A stretch of DNA of 64,000 nucleotides, taken from assembly GCA_035540635.1 (NCBI GenBank), contig DATLGH010000003.1, forward strand, positions 1 to 64,000, written 5' to 3'. This document shows positions 25,747 to 34,870 of the stretch, piece after piece; position 1 is the first letter of the stretch; each line of letters opens with the position of its first letter. The notes under the pieces are model-generated. The model worked only from the letters and a program-made list of their open reading frames with translations, was not told the DNA's origin and did not search any database. The translations under genes were made by a program, and so were the position numbers. Origin of the DNA: Egibacteraceae bacterium. GTDB lineage: Bacteria > Actinomycetota > Nitriliruptoria > Euzebyales > Egibacteraceae.

Positions 25747-25806
25747 CGCGCCGCCTGCGACCACTGCGCCGGGCCGGTCACCGACACCGCCTGGACGGCG
25801 AAGCGA

Positions 25807-25850
25807 AGCCACCCGGGCCCAGGGCGAAACCCTGGAGGGTCCGGGTGGCT
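25807..25850. terminator. Bidirectional hairpin terminator between hspR and hsp20
   Basis: AGCCACCCGGGCCC pairs with GGGTCCGGGTGGCT (one G-T wobble) around an inner AGGG/CCCT stem, giving a long stable hairpin. It lies between two convergent genes and would serve both. Confidence 0.7.
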
Positions 25851-25893
25851 CGGAAGCGGGGCGCGCGCGGCGCGAGCGCACCGGTCGGTTGGG

Positions 25894-26328
25894 TCAGCTC
25901 GCGGTCCCGGCCTCGACGGCCTGACGCTCGCCGTCGCCCGTGCCGATCTGGACCTTGTGCGGCTTTGCCTGCTCGGCCACGGGGATGACGACCCGGAGCA
26001 CACCATCGTCGTAGGTCGCGGAGATGTGCTCGGCGTCGAGGCCCTGGCCCAGGAACAGCTGCCGGGTCACGGTGCCCTGCGGGCGCTCGGCGATGATGAC
26101 GTCGGCACCGTCGCCATAGCGGGCGGCCCGCTCGGCCGAGACCTGCAGGACGTTGCGCTCCACCGTCACGTCGATCGAGTCGCGGTCGACGCCAGGGAGG
26201 TCGAACTCGGCGACGAACTCGTCGTCACGGCGGTAGGCGTCCATGGCGAGATAGCTGGACCGGGTGCCGCCCCAGTTCTGGCGGAGCAGCTGGTCGACTT
26301 CACGGAACGGGTCGAAGCGCATGAGCAT
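25894..26328 (-). CDS. Hsp20/alpha-crystallin family small heat-shock protein
   Basis: The 144-residue chaperone has MLMRFDPFREVDQLLRQNWG, the alpha-crystallin domain (YRRDDEFVAEFDLPGVDRDS, IDVTVERNVLQVSAER) and the closing AxYDDGVLRVVIPVAEQAK. It prevents aggregation of unfolded proteins in the cytoplasm. Of three closely spaced ATGs the middle one sits 8 bases after GGGAGGTG and is preferred. A TACAGT box about 50 bases upstream could be a -10 element. Confidence 0.93.
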   Translation of the reverse strand: MLMRFDPFREVDQLLRQNWGGTRSSYLAMDAYRRDDEFVAEFDLPGVDRDSIDVTVERNVLQVSAERAARYGDGADVIIAERPQGTVTRQLFLGQGLDAEHISATYDDGVLRVVIPVAEQAKPHKVQIGTGDGERQAVEAGTAS

Positions 26329-26572
26329 AACCATCACCTCCCGACGGTCGTTGTCGTGGTCTTGTGCCCCGCACTGTACCCGATTTTCCAGGTAATATGC
26401 CTGTCGGTACATAGGTTGTCTCTCGATCTGCCGTGCCATCTGCGCGAATGGACGGTAGGTTTCATATGGCTTCCAGCGGAGGAACACTGCTTGCGGTGTG
26501 CGCGAGCGCGCCAGACTGCGCGGGCCTGCGCCGAGCGCAGGCTGAGGGATACGAGGGAGGAGGAAGGGCCGG

Positions 26573-28519
26573 ATGAGAAGGGAGCACCACCTGCGCGGTG
26601 ACCGGCACGCGACCTCGCCGGCCGCGTCGGGGCCGTCGGCGGACAAGCCGACAGGTCCAGCGCCGCCCCCGCCGCCCGCCTGGCGCGACTGGCTGTTGCC
26701 CGTCGGGATGCTGCTCAGCCTGCTCCTGCTTTTCCGCCCCATGGTGGAGGAGCCGGCCACCGAGCTGTCCTACAGCGAGTTCCTTGCCGCGGTGGACGCG
26801 GGTGAGGTCGCCCACGTGACGATCGGCGCCGAGGGGCAGACCGAGGGCGAGCTCGCCGACAGTACGGCGTTCACCACGGCGATCCCGGTGCAGCTGAGCG
26901 GCGATGCGCTGCTCGCACGGCTGGAGCAGCAGGGGGTGGACGTCGAGGCCGTGCCGCCGCGCATGACGCTCGGAGGGGTCCTGTTCGCCTTCGCCCCGTT
27001 CCTGCTGCTGCTCGCGGTCTTCCTCTACCTCGGCCGCCGTGCCAGCGGCCAGTTCGCCGGCTTGACGGGGATCGGCGCGTCCAGGGCCAAGGTGTTCGAC
27101 AGCGACCGCCCGAAGACGACCTTCGCCGATGTCGCCGGCTATGAGGGCGTGAAGCGCGAGGTCGCCGAGGTCGTCGACTTCCTCCGCGAGCCCGACCGCT
27201 TCCGGCGTGCGGGCGCCATCGCGCCGCGGGGCATCCTCATGGCGGGTCCGCCCGGCACCGGCAAGACGCTGCTCGCGCGGGCCGTCGCCGGGGAGGCGCA
27301 CGTGCCGTTCCTGTCCGTCACCGGGTCGAGCTTCGTCGAGATGTTCGTCGGCGTCGGTGCCGCCCGCGTCCGCGACCTGTTCGCCGAAGCGCGCAAGCGC
27401 GCCCCGGCGATCATCTTCGTCGACGAGATCGACGCCATCGGCCAGCGCCGCAGCGGTGGCGGCGCGATGGTGTCGAACGACGAGCGCGAGCAGACGCTCA
27501 ACCAGCTCCTTGCAGAGATGGACGGCTTCGACCCGGCGGAAGGCATCGTGGTCCTCGCGGCCACCAACCGGCCGGAGTCGCTCGATCCGGCGCTTCTCCG
27601 ACCGGGCCGGTTCGACCGGCGGGTGACCGTGCCGCTGCCCACGCAGGTCGAGCGGCGCGCGATCCTCGGCGTACACTGCCGGGGCAAGCGCCTCGCCGAC
27701 GACGTCGACCTCGACGTCATCGCGCGGGGCACGCCGGGTTTCTCCGGCGCCGACCTCGCCAACCTCGTGAACGAGGCCGCGATCTTCGCGGTGCGCGCGG
27801 GCCGCGAGCGCATCACCGCTCAGGACTTCGACGACGCCCGCGACCGGATCATCATCGGCCGCCGCGAGGGATCCAACGTCCTGCTGCCCGACGAGAAGCG
27901 GGCGGTCGCGGTGCACGAGGCGGGCCACGCGCTCGTCGCGGCGCTCTGCCCGCACGCCGACCCCGTCGCGAAGGTAACGATCCTTCCCGCCGGTGAGGCG
28001 CTCGGGGTGACCCACCAGCTGCCCGTCGACGAGCGCCATCTCTACAGCGAGAGCTACCTGCACGACTCGCTGGCCGTCCGACTCGGCGGCCGAGCCGCGG
28101 AGCTCCTGGTCCTCGGGGAAGGGTCGACCGGAGCGGCGAACGACCTTGCCGGAGCCACGCAGCTCGCGACGCGCATGGTCCGGGAGTTCGGCCTGTCTCC
28201 AGCGCTTGGACCCGTCGGCTACGGCGAGCAGGGGCCGATGTACCTCGGCGGCCAGGAGGTCCGTCATCGGTCGTGGGCCGAGGAGACCCAGCGGGTGATC
28301 GACACGGAGGTCGCCCGCCTGCTCCGGGGCGCCGAGCAGCGTGCCCTCGAGCTGCTCCAGGCCCACCGGGCCGAGCTCGACGAGCTCACCGCCCTGCTGC
28401 TCGACCACGAGACGGTCGACGGTGACACGGTCTACGCGGTCGTCCGCCGGCACGAGTCCGGGTCGCGTGAGCCGACCACGGCCCCGCCGTCGGCTGCACC
28501 TGCCCCCGCGGGGGCATGA
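26573..28519 (+). CDS. ftsH: ATP-dependent zinc metalloprotease FtsH
   Basis: The 648-residue protein has a Pro-rich cytoplasmic lead, two membrane helices ([15 protein letters not shown] and [18 protein letters not shown]), an AAA+ module with Walker A GPPGTGKT (residues about 225-232), Walker [13 protein letters not shown] and the second region of homology [13 protein letters not shown], and zinc motif HEAGH (448-452). It degrades membrane and short-lived cytosolic proteins. The gene overlaps the next by four bases (ATGA). The long proline lead and neighbouring hsp20 suggest a stress-specific paralogue rather than the housekeeping copy near tilS/folE. Confidence 0.95.
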   Translation: MRREHHLRGDRHATSPAASGPSADKPTGPAPPPPPAWRDWLLPVGMLLSLLLLFRPMVEEPATELSYSEFLAAVDAGEVAHVTIGAEGQTEGELADSTAFTTAIPVQLSGDALLARLEQQGVDVEAVPPRMTLGGVLFAFAPFLLLLAVFLYLGRRASGQFAGLTGIGASRAKVFDSDRPKTTFADVAGYEGVKREVAEVVDFLREPDRFRRAGAIAPRGILMAGPPGTGKTLLARAVAGEAHVPFLSVTGSSFVEMFVGVGAARVRDLFAEARKRAPAIIFVDEIDAIGQRRSGGGAMVSNDEREQTLNQLLAEMDGFDPAEGIVVLAATNRPESLDPALLRPGRFDRRVTVPLPTQVERRAILGVHCRGKRLADDVDLDVIARGTPGFSGADLANLVNEAAIFAVRAGRERITAQDFDDARDRIIIGRREGSNVLLPDEKRAVAVHEAGHALVAALCPHADPVAKVTILPAGEALGVTHQLPVDERHLYSESYLHDSLAVRLGGRAAELLVLGEGSTGAANDLAGATQLATRMVREFGLSPALGPVGYGEQGPMYLGGQEVRHRSWAEETQRVIDTEVARLLRGAEQRALELLQAHRAELDELTALLLDHETVDGDTVYAVVRRHESGSREPTTAPPSAAPAPAGA

Positions 28520-30882
28520 GCGCCGACCGCGCCGGCCGCGCGGGGCAGCCGCCGGTGCAGCGGCACCCCGGCGACGTGCTGCGTCTGACCCTCGGCAGCG
28601 TGGTGTTCACGGTCGTCACCCTCATGGCCGTGCGCGGCGGCGTCGGTCGCCTCGAGGCCGCGGTCTTCCGGCTCGTCAACGACCTGCCCGCAGCGCTCGG
28701 CCCCCCGCTCGGGGCGATCATGCAGGCCGGGTCGCTCGCCGCGGTGCCCGTGAGCGCCGCCGCGGCGCTCGCCGCACGTCGGCAGCGGCTGGCGACAGAT
28801 CTCGCGGTGGGCGGCGTGGCGGCCTGGCTCCTCGGGAAGGGTGCGAAGGCGCTCGTGCGCCGGGAGCGGCCCGACGACCTCGTCGGGGAGGTCCTCATCC
28901 GGGGAGCCGAGCAGACCGGTCTCGGGTTCCCGTCAGGTCACGCAACGGTCGCCGCGGCGCTCGCCGCCGTCGCGGGCCCCCACCTCAGCCGACCCGCACG
29001 CCGCGCGGCATGGGGCGTCGTCGGTACCGTCGCGCTCGCTCGCGTGTTCGTCGGCGCGCACCTGCCCCTCGACATCGTCGGTGGGACCGCACTCGGATGG
29101 ACGATCGGGGCGGCGGTGCACCTCACCCGCGGGGCACCCGCACGCCGGCCCGGCGTCGTCGACGTCATGACCGCGCTCACCGCCTTCGGCCTGCGCCCCG
29201 TCGACGTCCGCCCCGTGCACGCCGACGCCCGGGGCTCGACGCCGTTCGTGGCCGCCACCGAGGACCGGCGGGACCTGTTCGTCAAGGTCGTCGGGCGAAC
29301 GCAGCGCGACGCCGACCTGCTGTTCAAGCTCTACCGTTTCCTCGCCTTCCGCGACGTCCACGACGAGGCGCCGTTCGCCACCCCGAAACAGCAGGTGGAG
29401 CACGAGGCGTACGTGGCACTCCTCGCCGCGCGCAGCGGAGCCAACGTGCCCGGAGTGCTGCTCGCCGCGACGGCACCCGACCGGTCGGGCGTGCTCGTCA
29501 CCGAGCGGGTCCACGCCCGCGGCCTCGACGAGCTCGACCCCGCCGAGATCGACGAGGGCCTGCTCGACCGCACCTGGAACGAGGTGGCACGGCTGCACGC
29601 GAGCCGCATCGCCCACCGCGACCTGCGCCCCGGCAACATCCTGGTCGACGACGAGGGTCGTCCCTGGCTGGTCGACTTCGGGTTCGCGGCCGGGGCGGCG
29701 AGCCTCCCTCAGCTCGCGGGCGACGTCGCCGAGCTCCTGGCGGCCACCGCGGCCCGCGTCGGTGCGGCGCGTGCGGTGCGTCCCGCCGCGGAGGCCCTCG
29801 GCCCCGACCGGCTGCGCGACGCGGTGCCGCTGCTCCAGCCCCTCGCCCTCTCGAGCGTCACCCGCGCCGAGGTGCGCCGCTGCCCCGGGCTGCTCGACGA
29901 CCTCCGGACCGAGATCGCCCACCGCACCGGCGACCCCGTGCCGGTGCCCCAGCCGCTCACCCGCCTCAGGGTCAGCCGGCGCACCGTTGCCGTCCTCGCA
30001 CTGGCCGCCCTCACCGTCCACGTGGTGCTGCCGCACGTCGCCCAGCTCACCGACACCCTGCGGGCGCTCGCCGGCGTGCGGTGGGTCTGGCTGGCCGGCA
30101 CGCTGGCGGCCACGGCCGCGAGCTTCGCCGCCGCGGCGGGTGCGCTCGCCGCGGCGTGCGGGCGACCGCTCCCGTTCGGCCCCACGGTCGCGGCCCAGCT
30201 CGCCGCCCCCCTCCCCGCGCGTCTCGCTCCCGCGGGGGTCGGTCGCGCCGAGCTGAACCAGCGCTACCTCGAGCGCAACGGCCTCGCGCCTGCCGACGCC
30301 GCCCGCGCGGTCGGACTCGCGACGGCAGCCGGCTTCGCCGTGCACGCCGCCGCGACCGCCGTCTCCGTGCCTGCGGCGCTCGCCGCGGGCCCGCGGGCGG
30401 CCACACCGCCACGGGGCTGGCCGCTGCTGCTCGCCGTCGCGGCTGGCGCCGCACTCGCGGGACTGCTCCTGCGCAGCCCCGCCGCCACCCGCGTGGTCGC
30501 CCAGGCCCGTGGCGCCCTCCACCCCCTCGCGGAGATGGCGCGCCACCCCCGGCGCATCCTGCCGCTCGTCGCCTGGACCGCCGGGGTGACCCTCGCCTCC
30601 GTCGCGGGCTTCGCGGCGGCCCTCGCGGCGTTCGGCCTCGTCCTCCCCGCCGCCTCGGTCGTCGCCGTCTCCCTCGTCGGCACCGCCGCCGGCGCGGTGA
30701 GCCGCATCCCCGGCGGGGTCGGGGTGACCGAAGCCGTGCTCATCGGGGGTCTGCTGCTCGCCGGCGCACCGGCCGCCCCGGCGACCGCGGCGGTCCTGGC
30801 CTACCGGCTCCTCGCGTTCTGGCTGCCGACCGTGCCCGCCGTCTTCGTGTACCGCACGCTGCGCGAACGCGGCTCGGTGTGA
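28516..30882 (+). CDS. Three-domain membrane protein: PAP2 phosphatase + RIO/ABC1-like kinase + LPG-synthase-type flippase domain
   Basis: The 788-residue protein has three parts. Residues about 25-215 form a PAP2 lipid phosphatase with all motifs (KALVRRERP, PSGHA at 139-143, ARVFVGAHLPLDIVGG). Residues about 230-480 resemble a kinase: Lys in LFVKVVGR, Glu in VEHEAYVALL, HRDLRPGNILV (His367-Asp369) and DFG (Asp387). Residues about 490-785 contain about eight helices of the lysylphosphatidylglycerol-synthase/flippase type ending with SRIPGGVGVTEAVLIGGLLL. It could dephosphorylate and move a polyprenyl or lipid carrier across the membrane; the kinase substrate is unknown. It is coupled to ftsH. 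Confidence 0.88.
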   Translation: MSADRAGRAGQPPVQRHPGDVLRLTLGSVVFTVVTLMAVRGGVGRLEAAVFRLVNDLPAALGPPLGAIMQAGSLAAVPVSAAAALAARRQRLATDLAVGGVAAWLLGKGAKALVRRERPDDLVGEVLIRGAEQTGLGFPSGHATVAAALAAVAGPHLSRPARRAAWGVVGTVALARVFVGAHLPLDIVGGTALGWTIGAAVHLTRGAPARRPGVVDVMTALTAFGLRPVDVRPVHADARGSTPFVAATEDRRDLFVKVVGRTQRDADLLFKLYRFLAFRDVHDEAPFATPKQQVEHEAYVALLAARSGANVPGVLLAATAPDRSGVLVTERVHARGLDELDPAEIDEGLLDRTWNEVARLHASRIAHRDLRPGNILVDDEGRPWLVDFGFAAGAASLPQLAGDVAELLAATAARVGAARAVRPAAEALGPDRLRDAVPLLQPLALSSVTRAEVRRCPGLLDDLRTEIAHRTGDPVPVPQPLTRLRVSRRTVAVLALAALTVHVVLPHVAQLTDTLRALAGVRWVWLAGTLAATAASFAAAAGALAAACGRPLPFGPTVAAQLAAPLPARLAPAGVGRAELNQRYLERNGLAPADAARAVGLATAAGFAVHAAATAVSVPAALAAGPRAATPPRGWPLLLAVAAGAALAGLLLRSPAATRVVAQARGALHPLAEMARHPRRILPLVAWTAGVTLASVAGFAAALAAFGLVLPAASVVAVSLVGTAAGAVSRIPGGVGVTEAVLIGGLLLAGAPAAPATAAVLAYRLLAFWLPTVPAVFVYRTLRERGSV

Positions 30883-30963
30883 GGAGGCCGCCACGGGGAG
30901 GCGGTAGCATGCGCTTCTGCACGCACGCACCACCTCACCACCACACCGCACAGGGGAGCTGCC

Positions 30964-31143
30964 GTGGACCGCGACAAGCTACGCTCCATCCTCGACAACC
31001 TCGACGAGGAGGAGCTCCTGGAGCTGCGGGCGACTGTCGAACAGACCCCGGACGGCTCCCAGCAGGAGATCGAGGGCATGACCGCGACGAAGGAGGAGGC
31101 GCTGCTCCTCATCAATCAGGCGATGGTGATGGACAACTCGTAG
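30964..31143 (+). CDS. Small acidic protein, 59 residues, unknown
   Basis: From GTG 30964, preceded by CAGGGGAG, the product reads MDRDKLRSILDNLDEEELLE, then LRATVEQTPDGSQ, and ends INQAMVMDNS. It is acidic and helical with no membrane segment or known motif. It lies 81 bases behind the flippase-fusion gene. The good ribosome site and codon use support a real gene. Confidence 0.5.
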   Translation: MDRDKLRSILDNLDEEELLELRATVEQTPDGSQQEIEGMTATKEEALLLINQAMVMDNS

Positions 31144-31236
31144 ATTTCGCCCCGCCGGTGTGTGCCGCGGGGCACAGTCGGGCACAACCGCAAGGGCGAT
31201 GCGCTCACCGATGACCAGCACGCCAGAGCCCCGCCG

Positions 31237-31578
31237 ATGATCGCGCTCAGCCCCGGGGCGGCACGCGACATCGCCAACCTCCTCGCGATGCTCGCCGACC
31301 TGCCCTCGACGCCGGAACCGGTCGCCGAGGAGGCCCGCCGGCGCGCCGCGGACCTCGAGGAGCGCCTGCCGGTCCCCCACCGGGGGCGGGCCGCGGAGAT
31401 GCCGGAGGTCGAGGTGGTGCCGGCCACCGCGATCGCCGGGCTGCTCGACCTGCTCGCGGAGATGCCCTCGACCCCCGAACCGGTGGCCGACGACGCCCGC
31501 CGTCACGCCGCCGAGATCTGGGAGACCCTGCCCCCCGCGGACGACGACGAGTACCTGCCCGACCGCAGGGACGGCTGA
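31237..31578 (+). CDS. Hypothetical protein with two tandem 35-residue repeats
   Basis: The product contains IANLLAMLADLPSTPEPVAE and, later, IAGLLDLLAEMPSTPEPVAD, each followed by an Arg/Ala-rich helix (EARRRAADLEERLP, DARRHAAEIWETLP). This is an internal duplication joined by a Pro/Arg linker. The start is uncertain: ATG 31237 gives the shortest plausible form, and GTG 31162 would add 25 residues of low-complexity sequence. No function recognised. Confidence 0.5.
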   Translation: MIALSPGAARDIANLLAMLADLPSTPEPVAEEARRRAADLEERLPVPHRGRAAEMPEVEVVPATAIAGLLDLLAEMPSTPEPVADDARRHAAEIWETLPPADDDEYLPDRRDG

Positions 31579-31837
31579 CCCCTCGAGGCGGCGCTGGTGG
31601 TGGTCGGGCGCGAGCGTGGCAGCGCGCAGCGGGGGTCGCCGGGCGCACCTGGGCCGTTCGCGAGCCCGGCGTTCGTGCCCGTGCGACCCCCGGCTGGCTC
31701 CCGCTGCGCCCGCTCGCGCGGATCGTCGGCATCTCACGTTGTTCGTGTCCCTCGCTCGCGGCGCACCGTCACCGGCGCCGCGCCTGAGGCACCCGACATG
31801 GACCGCCCATGGCCCACCTCGCTACCCTTGGCGCGAA
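31579..31837. other. Region before the tRNA cluster
   Basis: About 260 bases with no supported gene. A TACCCT element just ahead of tRNA-Arg (near 31823) could be the -10 box of the tRNA transcript. Nothing else was recognised. Confidence 0.35.
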
Positions 31838-31910
31838 GCGCCCGTAGCTCAGTGGACAGAGCAGCGGACTTCTAATCCGAAGGTCGGAGGTTCGAACCCT
31901 CCCGGGCGCG
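31838..31910 (+). tRNA. tRNA-Arg (anticodon TCT)
   Basis: The acceptor strands GCGCCCG and CGGGCGC pair fully, and the T-loop TTCGAAC and the anticodon loop CTTCTAA are typical. The anticodon TCT reads AGA/AGG. CCA is not encoded. Confidence 0.93.
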
Positions 31911-31957
31911 CGGGTAGGCCGGTATACTTGCGAGTCGCCGCCGGTCGGCGGCCCATG

Positions 31958-32031
31958 GTGGCCGTAGCTCAGCAGGTTAGAGCGCCGCGTTGTGGTCGCG
32001 GAGGTCGCGGGTTCGATCCCCGTCGGTCACC
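31958..32031 (+). tRNA. tRNA-His (anticodon GTG)
   Basis: Acceptor GTGGCCG pairs with CGGTCAC (one G-T). The anticodon loop TTGTGGT has GTG. A G immediately upstream (31957) can serve as the G-1 needed by histidyl-tRNA synthetase, opposite discriminator C. T-loop TTCGATC is present. Confidence 0.95.
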
Positions 32032-32083
32032 CTCCGCATTGCACCAGACCCCCGGCGGGCTAGACTTTCAGCCTGCCAGGCCC

Positions 32084-32158
32084 GCCTCCGTAGCTCAGTC
32101 TGGTTAGAGCAACCGGCTCTTAACCGGTGTGTCGAAGGTTCGAATCCTTCCGGGGGCA
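32084..32158 (+). tRNA. tRNA-Lys (anticodon CTT)
   Basis: Acceptor GCCTCCG pairs with CGGGGGC; anticodon stem ACCGG/CCGGT encloses loop CTCTTAA, giving anticodon CTT for AAG. T-loop TTCGAAT. CCA not encoded. Confidence 0.95.
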
Positions 32159-32311
32159 CGAGGGCGTCCTCCGCTGGTCTCCCGCGTGATCGTGACCTCG
32201 GCAGGCCGGTATTGGGGTGTGCGGCCGGCTCGTGGCAGGGTCGCCGAGCAGGGCAGCCTGCTCTGAGCACGCCGGCCGGGCGGCGTGTGCCGGTGACTAT
32301 GCTGGACCCGC

Positions 32312-32392
32312 GCGCGAGTGGTGAAACGGCAGACACGCCAGCTTTAGGTGCTGGTCCCTTCGGGGGTGGGGGTTCGAGTCCCCCCTCGCGCA
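32312..32392 (+). tRNA. tRNA-Leu (anticodon TAG)
   Basis: Acceptor GCGCGAG pairs with CTCGCGC. The anticodon stem CCAGC/GCTGG encloses TTTAGGT with anticodon TAG. A long variable arm (GTCCCTTCGGGGG region) identifies the class II tRNA-Leu. Confidence 0.94.
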
Positions 32393-32402
32393 CCGGGATG
32401 GG

Positions 32403-32428
32403 GGAGGGCCCGGGCGCCTTGGCCCTCC
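32403..32428. terminator. Hairpin after tRNA-Leu
   Basis: GGAGGGCC and GGCCCTCC form an 8-bp perfect stem with a 10-base loop directly after the tRNA-Leu gene. It likely ends the tRNA transcript. Confidence 0.6.
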
Positions 32429-32482
32429 GGCCAGTAGGAGAACCGTGGTACCCGTCGAAAAGCCGTGCCACCATGGGCACCT

Positions 32483-33052
32483 ATGGCGTTCTTCACATCC
32501 CGCCGCCTCGTCGCGTACGCGCCGGTCGCGGCCTTCGCGCTCACGAGCGCGCTGCTGTTCCTCGGCCTCGTCGGCGTCTTCGTCACCGCGGGGCTCGTCA
32601 TGGCGACATCGGCGGATGACGTCGCCCCCTTCATGGCCGCCGTGACCCAGATCGGCTTCGCGCTGCTCGCGGCCTTCACGAGCTGCGCGCTCGGCGGCTT
32701 CGGGGGGCTCGTCATGGCCGGGCAGAGCCGGGCCGGTGTCGACCCGGACGGCCGGTTCCGTGTCCAGTCCTGGCCGCCCGGGCGGGTCCGCACGATCGAC
32801 CTCGCGGGTCTCGAGCGCGTCGTCAGCCGCCGAGGTCCCCTGCGGCGCAAGGGCCTGCTCGCGCCGATCCGCCACTCCACCACCCTGTCACTCCGCGACC
32901 ACACCGGGGCGACGGCGGAGTGGAACCCCGCGTTCTGGCGGGGCAGCGAGCCGGTCGCCGCGGCGCTGCGGGAAGCGGTCCTCGCCACCGGCGCCACCGT
33001 CGACCATGGCGCCGCACAGGTTCTCGACCACCCACCGTTCGGGTCGCGCTAG
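32483..33052 (+). CDS. Membrane protein of unknown function, 189 residues
   Basis: From ATG 32483 the protein (MAFFTSRRLVAYAPVAAFAL) has about two hydrophobic segments in its first 85 residues (AALTSALLFLGLVG-like and IGFALLAAFTSCALGGFGG), followed by a soluble C-terminal part with FRVQSWPPGRVRTIDLAGLE. The layout resembles bacterial PH-domain-like membrane proteins, but the fold is not proven. No operon partner is evident. Confidence 0.6.
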   Translation: MAFFTSRRLVAYAPVAAFALTSALLFLGLVGVFVTAGLVMATSADDVAPFMAAVTQIGFALLAAFTSCALGGFGGLVMAGQSRAGVDPDGRFRVQSWPPGRVRTIDLAGLERVVSRRGPLRRKGLLAPIRHSTTLSLRDHTGATAEWNPAFWRGSEPVAAALREAVLATGATVDHGAAQVLDHPPFGSR

Positions 33053-33160
33053 GGGCTCGCCGGAGAACCCGGCTTCTTTTCGGCCGTCCAGCGCATGACC
33101 ACGCCGAGCCGGGGGTAGCCGGAAGGGCGTACCCCTGACGACGAGTGATCGATTGTGCGC

Positions 33161-33526
33161 ATGAACGCCAAGACCCTGCTCCTGCTCATCGCGGTGCTCG
33201 CCCTCGGGGCGACCGCCTGCGAGACCGACGCCACACCGGCCCAGCCGGTGGTGGACCTGCCGGACATCGCGACGGTGGAGCGCGCCCCCGCGCCGACCGT
33301 CGACCTCGCGCCCGCCAAGGTCCCGCACGTCGCTCCCGTGGTGCCGGTCGCACCGGCCCCGGTCGTGCCCGCGCCGGTCGCCCAGCCGCGTGCGAGCGCA
33401 CCGCCACCCGCGCCCGTGCCCTCCGCCGACGCCTTCAACGCCGAGGCGGCCCCCGCACCCGCGCCCTCCGGGGCCCACAGCGGCGGCGTGACCGGGCTCG
33501 TCGAGCGCGTCGCTCCGCTGCCCTAG
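33161..33526 (+). CDS. Pro/Ala-rich lipoprotein
   Basis: The 121-residue product (ATG 33161, MNAKTLLLLIAVLALGATAC) has a lipoprotein signal with lipobox LGATAC. The mature part is almost entirely Pro, Ala and Val repeats (PVAPAPVVPAPVAQP), consistent with an extended cell-wall-spanning linker. No catalytic domain is visible. Confidence 0.6.
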   Translation: MNAKTLLLLIAVLALGATACETDATPAQPVVDLPDIATVERAPAPTVDLAPAKVPHVAPVVPVAPAPVVPAPVAQPRASAPPPAPVPSADAFNAEAAPAPAPSGAHSGGVTGLVERVAPLP

Positions 33527-33539
33527 ACCTCGTCCGCCC

Positions 33540-34154
33540 TCACGCGCGCGTGGCGGGGGGAGGGTGGCCGATGAGCGCCTCCACCGCCCCGCGCAAGGCC
33601 CTGAACGCCCGCCCCCGGTGGGAGATGGCGTCCTTGTCCTGCGCCGGCATCTCCGCCGTCGTACGCGTCTCGCCGAGCGGTACGAAGACCGGGTCGTAGC
33701 CGAAGCCGCCCACGCCCCGGGGAACCTCGGTGAGGGTGCCCTCGACCACCCCTTCGGCGGTCCACTCGCGCCCGTCGGGGGCGGCCAGGGCGGCGACGCA
33801 GACGAACCGGGCCCGCCGGTTGCCCACGCCGCGCATGCGCTCGAGCACGAGCCGGAGGTTCGCGTCGTCGTCGCCGTGCCGCCCCGCGTAGCGGGCCGAG
33901 TGCACGCCGGGATCGCCGCCGAGCGCGTCGACGACGAGGCCCGAGTCGTCGGCCACGCTCGGCAGGCCGCTCGCGGTCGCCGCCGAGCGTGCCTTGGCGC
34001 GCGCGTTCGCGGTGAACGTCGTGGCCGTCTCCTCGACCTCGGGCAGGCCCACGTCGTCGGCGTCGAGCAGCTCGACCGGCAGATCGGCGAGGATGCGTCG
34101 CAGCTCTGCGGCCTTGCCGAGGTTGCGGGTGGCGACGACGAGCCTCGTCGTCAC
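33540..34154 (-). CDS. rdgB: Non-canonical purine NTP pyrophosphatase (dITP/XTP)
   Basis: The 204-residue HAM1-family enzyme starts [20 protein letters not shown] (GTG 34154) and has the motifs [41 protein letters not shown] and [11 protein letters not shown]. It hydrolyses deaminated purine nucleotides such as dITP and XTP. Its start overlaps the rph stop by four bases, as in the mycobacterial Rv1340-Rv1341 pair. Confidence 0.95.
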   Translation of the reverse strand: MTTRLVVATRNLGKAAELRRILADLPVELLDADDVGLPEVEETATTFTANARAKARSAATASGLPSVADDSGLVVDALGGDPGVHSARYAGRHGDDDANLRLVLERMRGVGNRRARFVCVAALAAPDGREWTAEGVVEGTLTEVPRGVGGFGYDPVFVPLGETRTTAEMPAQDKDAISHRGRAFRALRGAVEALIGHPPPATRA

Positions 34155-34870
34155 ACCGTCCCCGCCGCACCGCGCTGCACTGCCGCAAGCTCCGCGCAGC
34201 CCTTTGCCGCGAGGTCGAGCATGCCGTCCATCTCGTCGCGGGAGAACGGGGCTCCTTCCGCGGTTCCCTGCACCTCGACGAACCGGCCGTCGCCCGCCAT
34301 GACGACGTTCATGTCGGTGCCCGCGCGGACGTCCTCCGCGTAGCACAGGTCGAGCAACAGCTCCCCGTCGACGACCCCGACGCTGACCGCCGAGACCGGC
34401 TGGAGGCCGGGAGAGCGGGGGATGTCGCCTCGCGCCACCATCGCGTCGATCGCGAGCGCCAGCGCCACCCAGCCGCCGGTGATGGCCGCCGTCCGCGTCC
34501 CACCGTCGGCCTGGAGGACGTCGCAGTCCACGATGAGGCTGTGCTCGCCGAGCGCAGCGAGGTCGACCGCCGCGCGCAGGCTCCGACCGATGAGCCGCTG
34601 GATCTCGTGGGTCCGTCCCCCGATCCGCCCGCGGGTGGCGTCGCGCTCCGTGCGCTCGTCGGTGGCGCGCGGCAGCATCGCGTACTCCGCGGTGACCCAT
34701 CCCCGGCCCGAGCCCCGCATCCAGCGCGGCACGCCCTCCTCGACGGACGCCGCGCAGAGCACGCGGGTCCGCCCGAAGCTCACGAGCGCTGAGCCTTCGG
34801 CGAACTCCTGGACGCCGAGATCGATGGTCACCGGGCGCAGCGCGTCGTTGGCGCGACCGTCGCCGCGCAT
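34151..34870 (-). CDS. rph: Ribonuclease PH
   Basis: The 239-residue phosphorolytic 3'-5' exoribonuclease starts [20 protein letters not shown] and has [55 protein letters not shown] and [20 protein letters not shown]. These are the RNase PH signatures. It trims tRNA 3' ends. Its ATG overlaps the stop of the upstream MBL gene (ATGA). Confidence 0.96.
   Translation of the reverse strand: MRGDGRANDALRPVTIDLGVQEFAEGSALVSFGRTRVLCAASVEEGVPRWMRGSGRGWVTAEYAMLPRATDERTERDATRGRIGGRTHEIQRLIGRSLRAAVDLAALGEHSLIVDCDVLQADGGTRTAAITGGWVALALAIDAMVARGDIPRSPGLQPVSAVSVGVVDGELLLDLCYAEDVRAGTDMNVVMAGDGRFVEVQGTAEGAPFSRDEMDGMLDLAAKGCAELAAVQRGAAGTV

Noticed and set aside
32297-32875. Minus-strand open frames over the tRNA-Leu region and membrane-protein gene
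   Set aside because: They cross a clear tRNA and a better-supported gene and have no motif.
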